DNA of 32,393 nucleotides from Cephalotrichum gorgonifer (taxonomy: Eukaryota > Ascomycota > Sordariomycetes > Microascales > Microascaceae), in the NCBI GenBank assembly GCA_900312665.1, contig ONZQ02000027.1, forward strand, positions 5,222 through 37,614, in the 5' to 3' direction. The translations under genes were made by a program, and so were the position numbers. Shown in pieces: positions 10,745 to 21,019 of the stretch. The notes under the pieces are model-generated. The model was given only the letters and a program-made list of their open reading frames with translations, had not been told where the DNA came from and searched no databases. Every line of letters begins with the position of its first letter. The first letter of the stretch is position 1.

Positions 10745-12495
10745 TTCTAGGTTCCTTGCGTTTCTCGTTGGTATCTGATCGTATGCGATACACAGGGTCG
10801 GTCCTAAGATGTAGCGTCCAAGGTGACTAGTTTATTTTGATAGTGAGTGTTTATATTGGCAGTTCATCATATGAAGAGTAAGACTCAACTGAAGTGTCTT
10901 GGATCTTTGTCCAGGTAATATGCGTACATGTACCCCTGGCCACCAGGGACACAACTCCGCCGAGTCTCGATCCCCCACATCTTGTCCCCACACTGCCCCG
11001 CACACTCTCTAATTCCACCTTATTTCTAATAACAATGTTCAGTCCAATAAACGAACCCCACTGCAACCATGCGCCTGTGGAGTAAGTATAATGTTACTGG
11101 GGCCAGCATCACAAACCCCACACACGTATGACCGATGCTCGGTAAGGCGAGAAATTTTGTACCAGTGACCTTTCTCTCGTTCCTTTTTGAAATCTAATCG
11201 GACGTTTTTTTTATTATAAATATACCTAGGAGAACAAAGCGCATGCAGCTTAAGAGATGAAACATGTGTCAGTGAAAACTATGTGGCCGAGGTTCGAGCT
11301 ATAGTTATGGAATCGAGTTGCATGGCAGGGTTTTTTTTTTTGGGGGAGGGGGGGGGGAGGCAGTTGGAGTCAGCATATCAGTTATTTGGGCCAAAGCATG
11401 GATATTCGTGTTGACCTCTAGAAGACAGCTACTGATGTGATGCAGGGGAACCCAGCATCAGGATTCTGAGCCCGATAGGGCCCCTTCAACCTAACAGTGG
11501 AAGCTCGGGACGAACTTACACCTACTCGTAAGCAGCTGCTCGTGCTGAACAAGGGAACCAGTAGAGCCTCAGTCTTGAGGCTCCGGATACAGGCTTCAGT
11601 ATAGATGATCAATGATCTACACAGCTCTTGAGTCTTCAAACGAAGGGGGAGGCTCGCAGTATCATCAGAGTCGCAGGTCTTCCAGTAGGTCACATCCTCG
11701 GAACTAGAGCTGCAGTCCCGGGCTCACGTACAAGCCGAATAATCGGGGTTTCGAATGAAAGATGAGGTATATTCCTTGATCAATAACCTGCCTGAACAAA
11801 CCATGCCTCTCTCTAACCTTAAGTACAAAAAGTGGAAAAAATTGATGATGTAAGTCAGGGGGGGCCCCTGGTCCCTGGGCTGGTTCCACCGGGCTGCTGT
11901 GCTGGCCCCGCCCGGACTTTCCGCCCTGCCCTACCTCACTACGGCATTTCTTACAGGTATCGCCTCTCTAGTTAGGCATCCTTAAGCTCTGATACAGGAA
12001 TAGAAACTGCGTTTCAATGCTTCCTCAGCTGTGAAGATACATCCTATCTTAGTGTCCGGCGGTGCAGCTTATATGGCCGGGCGACAGTTTCTGGGTCTGC
12101 TTAGCAATTACGCCTGCCATAAATACTTCTATTCGAATACTGGTGAAATATTTCTAGTGGATTCAAAACGTTCTCAAGTATATCACCTTACTACATCCCC
12201 CTCTAATGTTTCCTCCCAGTGAACGGCATGCAAAGCCCCAGCATGGTATACACCTCGCAACCTTCACAGTATATATTTGAGAATGCACTCTGACAAGAAT
12301 GTTTTTTTTGAAAACTTTGCCTTGCTTCCGTAGTCTTTACTTATCCCCCTGTGACTAGTCCTGCGCTGGCTGCTACTTCCATGCGTGGTCAGGCGATATG
12401 AACAGCTAGAGATTCTGGTAAAGTTCCCACCTACAATCCTTGCCTGGAAGTGTTGAGATTTCATTGCTATGGAAACCACAACATTACTTCCAATT
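10745..12495. other. P450 promoter and gene-poor spacer
   Basis: The first 400 bp upstream of the P450 contain four CCCCAC sites: TCCCCCACATC (10971-10981), CCCCACAC (10986-10993), CCCCACTG (11056-11063) and CCCCACAC (11116-11123). The rest holds a T/G homopolymer tract and open frames around 11418-11889 that show no recognisable family. The stretch probably separates two gene groups. Confidence 0.5.
11331..11360. repeat. Homopolymer tract T11 then G-rich run
   Basis: Eleven T, five G, one A, then ten G, then AGG. A strand-asymmetric run like the C20T6 tract at 1121. Confidence 0.9.
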
Positions 12496-13145
12496 TTATC
12501 GAGTCCTGATCCTCTCAAGTGATTGACCATTCTCGGCCTCGGTGGAAACCTTAGCATAGCGCTCGATGCCATTAGCGCGGAAGTAGCGGAAGTCGAGATA
12601 GGATCCGATGGCTGCATATTTGGCGAGCATGCTGCACGTTTTCATACCGCCTTGTCAGCCTTACTTACTTCCTCTATCTCCATATTAGAAAGGCATACCT
12701 TAGTACAATGGATACTACAAAGATAACCCATCCTAATGCACAGCTAGTCCCTATGCAAATTTTCGTGTTGGCCTGTAGTGACATGAATGCAACGGCGGCC
12801 CAGAACACAATCTCCATGATGTTAAGAATCATGTATGCCTTTAAGCTATGCCATCGTCGAAAAGGTTCATAGTGCTGAGCGAGGAGCTGATAGAGTATAA
12901 TGACAAGCGATTTTGCACCCTGCTGCTGTCAGAATTCTCCATAATGGCGCGGAGGGCAAAGAAAGACTCAGTTTACCTACCATACCGATTCCCATCGTAG
13001 TAGACCGGCCTCGTGGTGCGTTTTTCATCAGGAGGCGGGCAGCTGAGAGTGCTATAACTACAATAGCCAGCACCATCTGCATGAGGTGAACAGGAAGCTT
13101 GAATCGAGGGGAGAAGATGGGCTCGATGGTCTTCATAGCGGCCAT
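12496..13145 (-). CDS. Small four-helix membrane protein, unknown function
   Basis: A 173 aa protein visible only after splicing three exons: 12981-13145, 12699-12919 and 12496-12631. The introns (61 and 67 bp) are GT-AG and phases match. The protein has a short N-terminal tail (MAAMKTIEPIFSPRF) and four hydrophobic segments at about residues 19-38, 54-68, 83-102 and 112-134. A charged cytosolic-type tail follows, with a DFRYFRANG-like patch and an acidic/basic end. No catalytic motif is seen. The layout recalls small fungal tetraspan proteins that are annotated only as hypothetical or integral membrane proteins (general knowledge). Clean splice sites and hydrophobic periodicity make it very likely real. 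It lies downstream of the transcription factor on the same strand. Confidence 0.8.
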
Positions 13146-13827
13146 CTTAGATTATTGGATTCTGTATTGTATATGAAAAGTAGGTAAATGATTGAGCCTG
13201 AATACTGGCAATGAGAACGAAGGCTATCGCGAGATATTATAGCCACCACGACGTGGAAATCAGTGTCGTAAGTATGAGACTAGATGAAGTACATTTTCAC
13301 AGCTGATGCACTAAGTACACGCGTGTCGGATGTAGGCAGGCAGGGCTGAAACCGGGCGGATACCACGGACCCAGGGCTATTCCTGAGCTGTCCCTTACTG
13401 GTGCCGCGTCCTCCGTATTTCGGTTTCGCGTGAAGTCCGCGTACCTCATACAGGGGGTAGCGCAGGATAATTTCGGCATGAATCGAGTTTCTGGTTCTGT
13501 ATTCAAGATAAGCTTATTTTTTTCCCCGGCGATTGCATTGCGGCTTATTAATGGAGCCTCCCAATCGGTCTCGGTCTCGGTTTCGGTTCCGGTCTCGGTT
13601 ATGCTGACATTCATAGCCCGTAAATAGTCCTTGATCATCTGTTCTTTCTTCACTTACAACCCTCTCTACATAGTAGACAATCAGGCTACATTGAACTTAA
13701 GAAATCACATTCGTTGTAATGGTTCTACCTTGGATGTTGTTGAAGTCAGAGGCGCCGTAAGGGTACGATGAAGCTACACAACTGGAACTCTTTATAGCTC
13801 CGCTACCTCTTGCCGTATTTGCGGTCA
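13146..13827. other. Spacer between membrane protein start and transcription factor stop
   Basis: 682 bp that would carry the membrane-protein promoter and the transcription-factor 3' end. An open minus-strand frame at 13297-13653 reads through the hexanucleotide repeat and has no family features, so it is not called. Confidence 0.55.
13565..13600. repeat. Hexanucleotide microsatellite, six units of TCGGTY
   Basis: Six consecutive 6-bp units (TCGGTC or TCGGTT, one starting CC) in the promoter side of the four-helix protein gene. Confidence 0.85.
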
Positions 13828-15200
13828 TCATAAGAGCCCCGTACATCCCGAGTTTTGTCCTCTGGCAACATCTTTGAGAATGCTCTCACCCCAGCCCTCC
13901 ACGAACCAGTGGCCCGACCCAGCAGAACGCAGTATAAGACAATAGTACTCCAGTATTTCCAACGCGGCAGGATGTCGCTTGCGAAGGAGGCTTATGAATC
14001 CTTCTGCAAGGCTTATCGGCCAAGTCATAGATACTCTGAGTTCCGGAAGTGATGTGCTGTTGCTTGCATGCTCAATCCAGTGGACCAGCGTCGAAATTTG
14101 ATTATGACATAGGGCTTCAACCTCCGGGCCAAAGTTATCAGGCACTGTTAGCTGCCTCAGCTTGCCAACTACATCCGCCAATAGCGGTGTCATGGAGTCG
14201 TATTTGCCCAACTTGAGAAAACTTCCCAACGACCCTTGCCGAATGATATCCTCATGAGACTTGATTACCTCATTCATCCCCCGTATCAGGAGAAACACGT
14301 CAAGTAGATCGTCGATACCAGGCTCGCCGGCTTTTTTTCCATGACCCGAAAAAGCGGCAAAGGCGCTGATGGAGAGGACGGAAGAAGCCGCAAAGATGGC
14401 ATGGCAGGTCTCATCGCTAACTTGGAGGAGGATGGTCCGAAGTCCCTTAAGGGCGTCATTCTGATGCTGCGAGGCACGTATCGAGTACTGGCAGTGTTGG
14501 TCTGGCTGGAGATAGGCGAGGTGGTGGGCTGATATAACTAGCACCTGGTGTATGAGGAAGTCATATGCAAGTGCCAACCGCGGAATCTCGGTTTGCCATA
14601 TGTCCTGCAGTTGTTGACCTCTTGGAAGAGAGAAGCATGTAACGGCTGTATAATGGTGCATGAGTTCTAAATCTAGGATCCAGGTGTTCGTTACCTCCGG
14701 CCCGCGGCTAGTAACAAATTTTGCGAAGTACGGGAAGGGGTCAGGACTTGACGCCGGGGAGTTACCGCCCCGGTCCAAAGTAGCTGAGGCTCTTGGAGGC
14801 ACCGCATGTGCTGGAGCAACACGGCGACTCCGCTGGGGGCAATAGTTCGCTTGGCCCTCTGTGCTTCCTCTTGAACTCTGTTCATTCTTGTCAGAGATGA
14901 CGACCGATTTTACAGGTTTATTCATATCGTATCGGTTAAATAGTAGCTGCATACCCCTGAACTCTTTTGACTGCCACGAAGAGTACTTGGGAGAGAATGG
15001 GTTACCGGGTGCCGGTAGCCTGTCGAGAGACTACATGGTAGCCCATGTTTGATGCAGGCCGCACAGGGAATTTTCTCGTCACACTGCCTTGATCTTAGTA
15101 GCTTATTTGGAGTGGTTCAACGATAGTAACATACTTTGACACGCCGTTGTTTGCACCTCAGGCAACCAGAACGAGATTTGCTATAACCTAGGCGTGGCAT
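13828..15200 (-). CDS. Zn2Cys6 transcription factor, UPC2/ECM22-like
   Basis: 414 aa from exons 15135-15200, 14955-15083 and 13828-14877. Introns are 15084-15134 and 14878-14954; the second has a CTGAC branch site close to its acceptor. The binuclear zinc cluster is complete: Cys13, 16, 23, 29, 32 and 39 in Cx2Cx6Cx5Cx2Cx6C. The first intron falls exactly between Lys22 and Cys23, a common position in this family. A Ser/Pro-rich linker follows, then a helical domain starting LELMHHYT and a C-terminal WF-x-EGWG region, the layout of the Upc2/Ecm22-like fungal regulators. The start at 15200 was preferred to an upstream in-frame ATG at 15347, which would add a tail coded by a GCGAGA repeat. A candidate regulator of the flanking genes, perhaps the efflux pump; targets are unproven. 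Confidence 0.88.
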
Positions 15201-15290
15201 ATTGACCAGTCCCGAAATAAGAGATGGTATTATGTCAAGGATCTCATAAGGTAGGTGATTGCCAGTGATAAGGGGTGGGCTGGAACGAAG

Positions 15291-15320
15291 GCGAAAGCGA
15301 GAGCGAGAGCGAGAGCGAGA
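15291..15320. repeat. GCGAGA hexanucleotide repeat
   Basis: About five units of GCGAGA (the first imperfect) just upstream of the transcription factor start. It would code Ser-Arg repeats if the upstream ATG at 15347 were used. Confidence 0.85.
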
Positions 15321-16178
15321 TGCAGGCTTAGGGTCTCCGGTGATCATACATACATCGGAGTTTCCCCCCTTTTATTACCCCAGTTTATTACACCGGCAAA
15401 TTTTTAATTGTAGAAAAAGTACGGAGTACTCCGCAAGGGGCAACCCCTCGCTTTCGTGGCTGATAGCGGGGTGTTGCGTCATCATAGCCGGTATTATGAG
15501 CAAAATGACCAGCTTAAACGAGTGGGGGGCGAAGCTCGCATGCTTGAAAACTTGTACGCCAGTCCAAGCCACACCAACCTTGTACAATTGGTCCAGGGGT
15601 TATTATTAGCATGCCGCATGAAGATTCTCATTCTTGACCAATGAGATCATGATCCGAATGCGAGCTCAACAAATGCACAGTCTGCCTCCATTCCCTTATC
15701 ACCTTTCTTAGTTTCCTATTGGTATTACCATTAATAGTAACTACTCATAGTCCCATTTTCTCGTAACTAGGGGAAACATCATTATCGTCCCCCCTGCTTA
15801 TCACCATCCTCTAACAGCTCAAATAAAGTAGCTTAGCTCTAATCTTTATACTCATCAACGGTGTCCCATATTCCTCTTCTCTCATATGAGGAAAAAAATT
15901 ATCCTGGATAATAAAATATACATTGTTTCCTAGATGACGGAGAAGGAGGACTGAGCTGCAGTTGTATTGGTATTTACCAAAAGGTTTTTTTCCCTGGAGA
16001 TGCTTTTATAATCCGCCCCGAAACCCATATTCCAAATATTCCTGATTAATATCCTACTTCAATTTTAAATATCCTCACGGACTAAATATTATGGCCTGAC
16101 TGGGATTGACAAATTTAACCCTTGGCAATGCACTCAGGCCGCAAAGATGTCAACACCCATGATCGGTGCCCCCTAATC

Positions 16179-16222
16179 ATCGTAGTGCGTGTAGAGAGTT
16201 ATCATAGTGCATGTAGAGAGTG
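16179..16222. repeat. 22-bp tandem duplication, two copies
   Basis: Copies at 16179-16200 and 16201-16222 differ at three positions, two of them G to A. Core shared element: TAGTGC then GTAGAGAGT. Confidence 0.85.
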
Positions 16223-16641
16223 TTAGAGCTCATCTTCCACAGCAAACGCCTAGGTTGAATGAAACCAACTAGTAAATGCACTCCTCATTGAAATGAAGGT
16301 CGAGAACATGCTATCCCCGAATGGAGAAGGATTTCAAAGGGTGAGTTCTAGATGACAAGGTTGGTGAACGTGACCTGTACAAGCTATATGGTGCAGGTTG
16401 ATACCAGAGAGTTTCATGCTAAATAAAGTCATCCTATACCTATGTTATATACGTAAACTATTTTTTTATAATACAAGACGAACTCCTGTCTGTATTTAGT
16501 TGGGTCCGAGATCTATTTCTAGTAATTTTTGGTGTTAAAGAAAGCCTCTCTACCCGAGGTTATACCCACCTATACATTCCAGCAATAGAGAAGAAAATAA
16601 ACAAACACAAAACAAGTCGATCTTTTATGCCTTGTAATGTA

Positions 16642-18634
16642 TCATGCAGATGTCTCCGTCTTCCCCTTATCTATCTCATTCCTGCCATCATCCTTGCTGC
16701 CATCCGTCGCTTCAACATCGGCCGTAGGCCTCCGCTCGAAGATCATGGTCTGCGGGTAGAAGAGGGCCACGACAAAGGCCACGCCGGCGCCACCGATGGC
16801 AATGCTGAAAGCGACCCTGACACCCTGTGTGTAGGAGGCGACGATAAGGGGTACTGCATCAGCGGAGAACATCTCTCGTATGCGGGTGGCGCCGGTGAGA
16901 ATGACCTTGTCCGGGTCAATGGCCGGCGCGGTTGATAGTAGGGTGCTTATCATCATGTTGACGAAGCCGCACTGCCCTGCTGACACAAACATCATTCCAC
17001 CAAGATTCATAAAGACTAAATCAGGTTAGCTGTATTCTATTTGTGTCATGGTATCCGGGAGTAATCATGCATCACAAATGAGGCTTACATAGAACCATCG
17101 CCGTTACGCACGAGATATCCTGCGGATCGGCACTTCCCTGACTGATAATGATAGGCACCTGGAATGCGAGACCCCATCCGATGCCGCCGATAATCTGATA
17201 CCCGATTATCCGGCCGAGGTTAGAGTCGAGTTCAAAGGTGTAGAACAGAGCTGCACCGATCACTGCTATTATAGAACCCAGTATTTTCAGTGGGACTGCG
17301 AGGTTCCACTTGCTAATCATGATTCCCGAGGAGATCATCGCAACAGCGACAACCAAGATTAGTGGGAGGTTGTACACGCCGGACATTGTAGGGGTTGTAC
17401 CATGCACGGACTGGAAGTAGATAGGCAAGTAGTAGATCACCAGGAAGTACGACCCTGAGAAGAACATCGTAAATATGGCGCTAATGCCGATGGCCCGCTG
17501 CTTGATGATGCGGGGGACCAACATCGCCCGCTCGCCCTGGTAGTACTCCCAGGTGACGAAAGTGACGGAGAGGAGGGTAAAGCCTATGACGAGGCCGATT
17601 ACCTTACCCTTATCCCAGTGACTATTCGTCTCCCCGCCATACTGGAGCGCAAGGAGGTAGCAGAGGATGCCGCCCATAATGATCACCACGCCCACAGGGT
17701 CCATTTGCAGGAACTTCTCCGTCCCTGTCGCTATGACGGGTTTCGCGCTGTCGGGGGGCTGGAAAAAGAATAGTATTGTCAGGGCCGACAGGCCGCCAAT
17801 TGGCAGGTTTATCCAGAAGCACCACCGCCAGGTGACGTGGTCAGAGAACACGCCGCCTACTAGAGGTCCGAGGATGGATGCAACACCGTGTGAGAGGCCG
17901 ACAAACCCCGTAAAGGTAGGCCTCTTACGAGGCGAGGCGACAAAGCCAATTATGGTATAGGCCCCTGTGCCGATGCCAGCGGCACCAATGCCACAGATAG
18001 CTCGGCCGACGATGAGGGCTGTTGAGTTGGGGGCGAGCGCACAGATGAGGCTGCCAACCTCGAAGACAAAAATGGCAGCTATATAGGTGTACTTCAGAGA
18101 GAAGTACTTATAGGCCTTGCCCCAGGATGACTGGAAACCGCCATTGGTCATGAAGAACGCGGCACCGTACCATGAGACTAGCTCGATACCGCCAAACTCG
18201 TCTGTAATTCTGGGGATGGCGGTTGCGACGATTGTCTGACTTTGCTTAGCCAGTGGGAGGAGTACGGGTAGGATAGAATAGAGAAGGTACCAAGAGATAG
18301 ATAAATAAGGGTGGGGGGACGGGCAGCTTACCATGTCAAGGGAGGCTAGGAATATTCCGAGAATAATAGCTAGGACGATGAAGACGAGAGGAAAACCGCC
18401 GGGGTACTCTCCTAATGCTTCGTTCAAGGCCTTATCGCGAGTGGGTTTGACCTCCTCTGTGGTAACGCGAGCTCCATCTGGGATGGTAGGCGTCGTGGAG
18501 TCGTCGCTCGAGCTGACAGCTAACTTTTCGGATTCCTCGAGGAGAGGTGGATGATAGGTTGTTATGGCCATCGAGGGCACATCCGTGGAGACATGCAAAG
18601 TTGAGAGCGGATCTACGGCAATGCTTGGTGACAT
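16642..18634 (-). CDS. MFS drug/metabolite efflux pump, 14-TM DHA2 type
   Basis: 607 aa from exons 18332-18634, 17089-18235 and 16642-17015. Introns are 18236-18331 and 17016-17088, GT-AG. The chosen start (MSPS) removes an upstream extension to 18724 that looks non-coding; MAIT at 18571 is another possible start. Signatures: LDMTIVATAIPRITDEF across the first splice junction, motif C of antiporters (GLSHGVASILGPLVGG) and WRWCFWINLPIGG. Together these place it in the 14-helix DHA2 group with AflT-like and other fungal efflux pumps (family knowledge). It would export small hydrophobic compounds across the plasma membrane by proton antiport. The neighbouring Zn2Cys6 gene on the same strand is a plausible regulator. 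Confidence 0.92.
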
Positions 18635-21019
18635 AGCAGCCCGTTCCGCGCTTCCTATAGCCGAATGAATGAAAAAGCGTATTGCTGTATATGTCTGGTA
18701 TATGTCGAAGATTGGTTCATACAAGAATTGGGGAGAGGACAGCCCAACAAATTTATCCGTCTTCTTGGATATATATACTTGAAATGAAGCTCCTTTTCAG
18801 GAACGCATAGAAAGAAGGAAATAGGGAACCCTGCGCACCTTACCATCCCTGTCAGTCATGCCAAGAATATAGTCGTACCCAATCAAAGTTGGCTTGTTCA
18901 TTATGATTCATAGTGAATAGTGTTTGAGTCTGCTTAGACGAAATTGTCACCCGTCCGTTATCCAGGCAGGACATATCTGATAGATACAGAAGAGGTTTTA
19001 TTGCTCATCTTAGATGGATGAAAGAAACAACGGAACAACCTTATAATACAATCATCTTTCTCATATAACCTAATATCCAATACAAGTGATCAAGGTGCAG
19101 AGTATAGCCTCTCATCCTCACAGACCTGGCGTGATCCCACCTATTCCTGGACACCATCAAAGACTACCCCGCCAAGTAAAATCCTCCCTTAAGAAGATAA
19201 ATAAGGTGGGCGGCCTTGTCCTCGCTAGTTCAGCATTACAGAGCTCCTGGTTGAGATATATAGCTTCAATACTTGTACTAATTACCGTACCATATTGACG
19301 TCATTTACATAGTCGGTTGTTATTTCCAAGATATTAGCCACCAATGTGCAGTCAATAGTAGTACGCCGCTATCTATTTATTCCCGTACTTTTAGCAGAAC
19401 ATCTTGCACCGGCAAACGTCCAAATAAGGGCTGTGGTAGGATGTGTATTGAATACAACGTGTACATGGACCCTATTATTCATTCATTCTTTGATTGGCGT
19501 TTTGATTCCCAGCTAAGGAGCAGATATAGAGGTCTCGATCAGCTGATAGTACTAGGTAAACCAGTTAGTCTAGCGATAACTATGCTATCTCGAGGTCGTC
19601 CAAATCTGCGAACTGGCTAGTTGCCAGTCTAGATCGTATTCAGCATAGATATAAGGAAAGGAAGCTGAGATATTTGGGAGAAGACAGTAAAAGCCAGCGC
19701 TGCTGATCAGACCGCTACGGCAAAAATCAGGTTCTACTTTAGATATACTACGTGGAATGTTTGTCTCCGATACATTTCATGTGCTGCGTAGGGACCTACA
19801 TTCTGAGGATAGTGTCGTCTTGTTTGAGAGCCTCGAGACCTAGGGGCAAAACGCTACCGAGTTCCAGCATCGGCATTACACCAACGCCGAGGATGGGAAA
19901 CCGAAGGCTCCATACCGGGGAGAAGAATAGTTGCGACATTATCACGGTATAGGAGGGCCTAAGGATTTTATATCGAGCAGGAGTTTGTGAAAGCAGAGAT
20001 GTATTATCTTCTTGCAACCCAGATTATGTCCAATGGTGGAAACTTGATGGCGTACAAAGGGGTGTGATTACGATTGAGCTAGAGAATGGGTCGCATCTGA
20101 GGGTGATCCTACGAATGTAGATAACCTACCTTTGATGCTTATACCGTCTTTAAGCCATCAGGATTTTCCTGGGAGCAGTCTCTCAATTGAACGTTCAGCT
20201 ACAATTGTAGTTTAGCCTATAGGAGCAGCTAGAGATATTTATAGACAAAACAACCAACTGTGGGTGGCGCAGCCGTGTTTACCGGGTGTCGTAGATCTTA
20301 CTCATATGAACACTCTTTCTTTTCAGCTCATATTATAAGGGCCCAATTAAATGTAACAGGGCGAGCAAAATGTATTTGGATGTCACTCGGCAAATCTATT
20401 ATGGAATTATCTTTCAGGGGCCGAGCATGCAGAGGTGGGATCTTAGATAACTGGGGGCCACCTTCACTATAATACTAGGCCCCCAAGATTAAGTGTTCCC
20501 GACTTGCCGTCTCCTGGGTCGTAATGATGGCCCCCTCTAGATAAACTGTCGACCTCACATAAGCTGCGTATGTAACTCTGACAAAAGTTTCCCCAATCAG
20601 CATCACTGAGCATGTCATTATGGTTTATGGTACGCGTTGCCATTGGGCACTGTTGATTCTGACTTGGCCCCGACATTCCGAGTACTCAGCCCCATTCCTT
20701 CAGGTTGGTGTTGAAACTACCACTGCCACCCCCAATATCAGCAGGGTATCAATCACGACGATGCTCTCAGATCGCCGCTTCCCAGACCACAATTTTATAT
20801 CCGCGGTAGGCCGCACCATAAAAGAATATACTATATAAGAGATAAAAATTCCATCAAACATACATTAATCTACCCTTAGATATCAGCAGAAGCTAAAGCT
20901 TAATATCCCACGACGAAAACGGCCATCCGGCAACACCTCGACATAACTATACAGTAGCTGACGTTCATTCTCGTTTGGATCCACTACATCATCTAAACAC
21001 CGCTCTATCCCAAGCCATC
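18635..21019. other. Long spacer between divergent genes
   Basis: 2.4 kb that must hold promoters for the efflux pump (-) and the secreted protein (+). Several open frames of 60-75 codons exist (for example 19796-20017 and 20467-20676, minus), but none shows a family motif or splices into a longer product that I could recognise. No repeats of note. Confidence 0.5.

Larger units (their letters stand above)
15201..16641. other. Transcription factor upstream region and MFS 3' spacer
   Basis: 1.4 kb without a gene, increasingly AT-rich. It holds the GCGAGA repeat at 15291-15320, a TTACCCCAG at 15375-15383 that resembles the motif of the left-hand promoters, and a 22-bp tandem pair at 16179-16222. 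Confidence 0.5.

Noticed and set aside
13297..13653. 118-codon minus-strand frame
   Set aside because: Its Thr-Glu run is only the translated TCGGTY microsatellite, and there is no domain or splice partner.
15201..15347. Longer N-terminus for the Zn2Cys6 factor from an ATG at 15347
   Set aside because: The added part is repeat-coded, and a start just before the zinc cluster is typical of the family; kept as an alternative.
19796..20017. Minus-strand frame with a hydrophobic stretch
   Set aside because: Only 73 codons, no flanking exon found, and no recognised family.
20467..20676. Minus-strand 69-codon frame upstream of the secreted protein
   Set aside because: No convincing start context, splice partner or domain.
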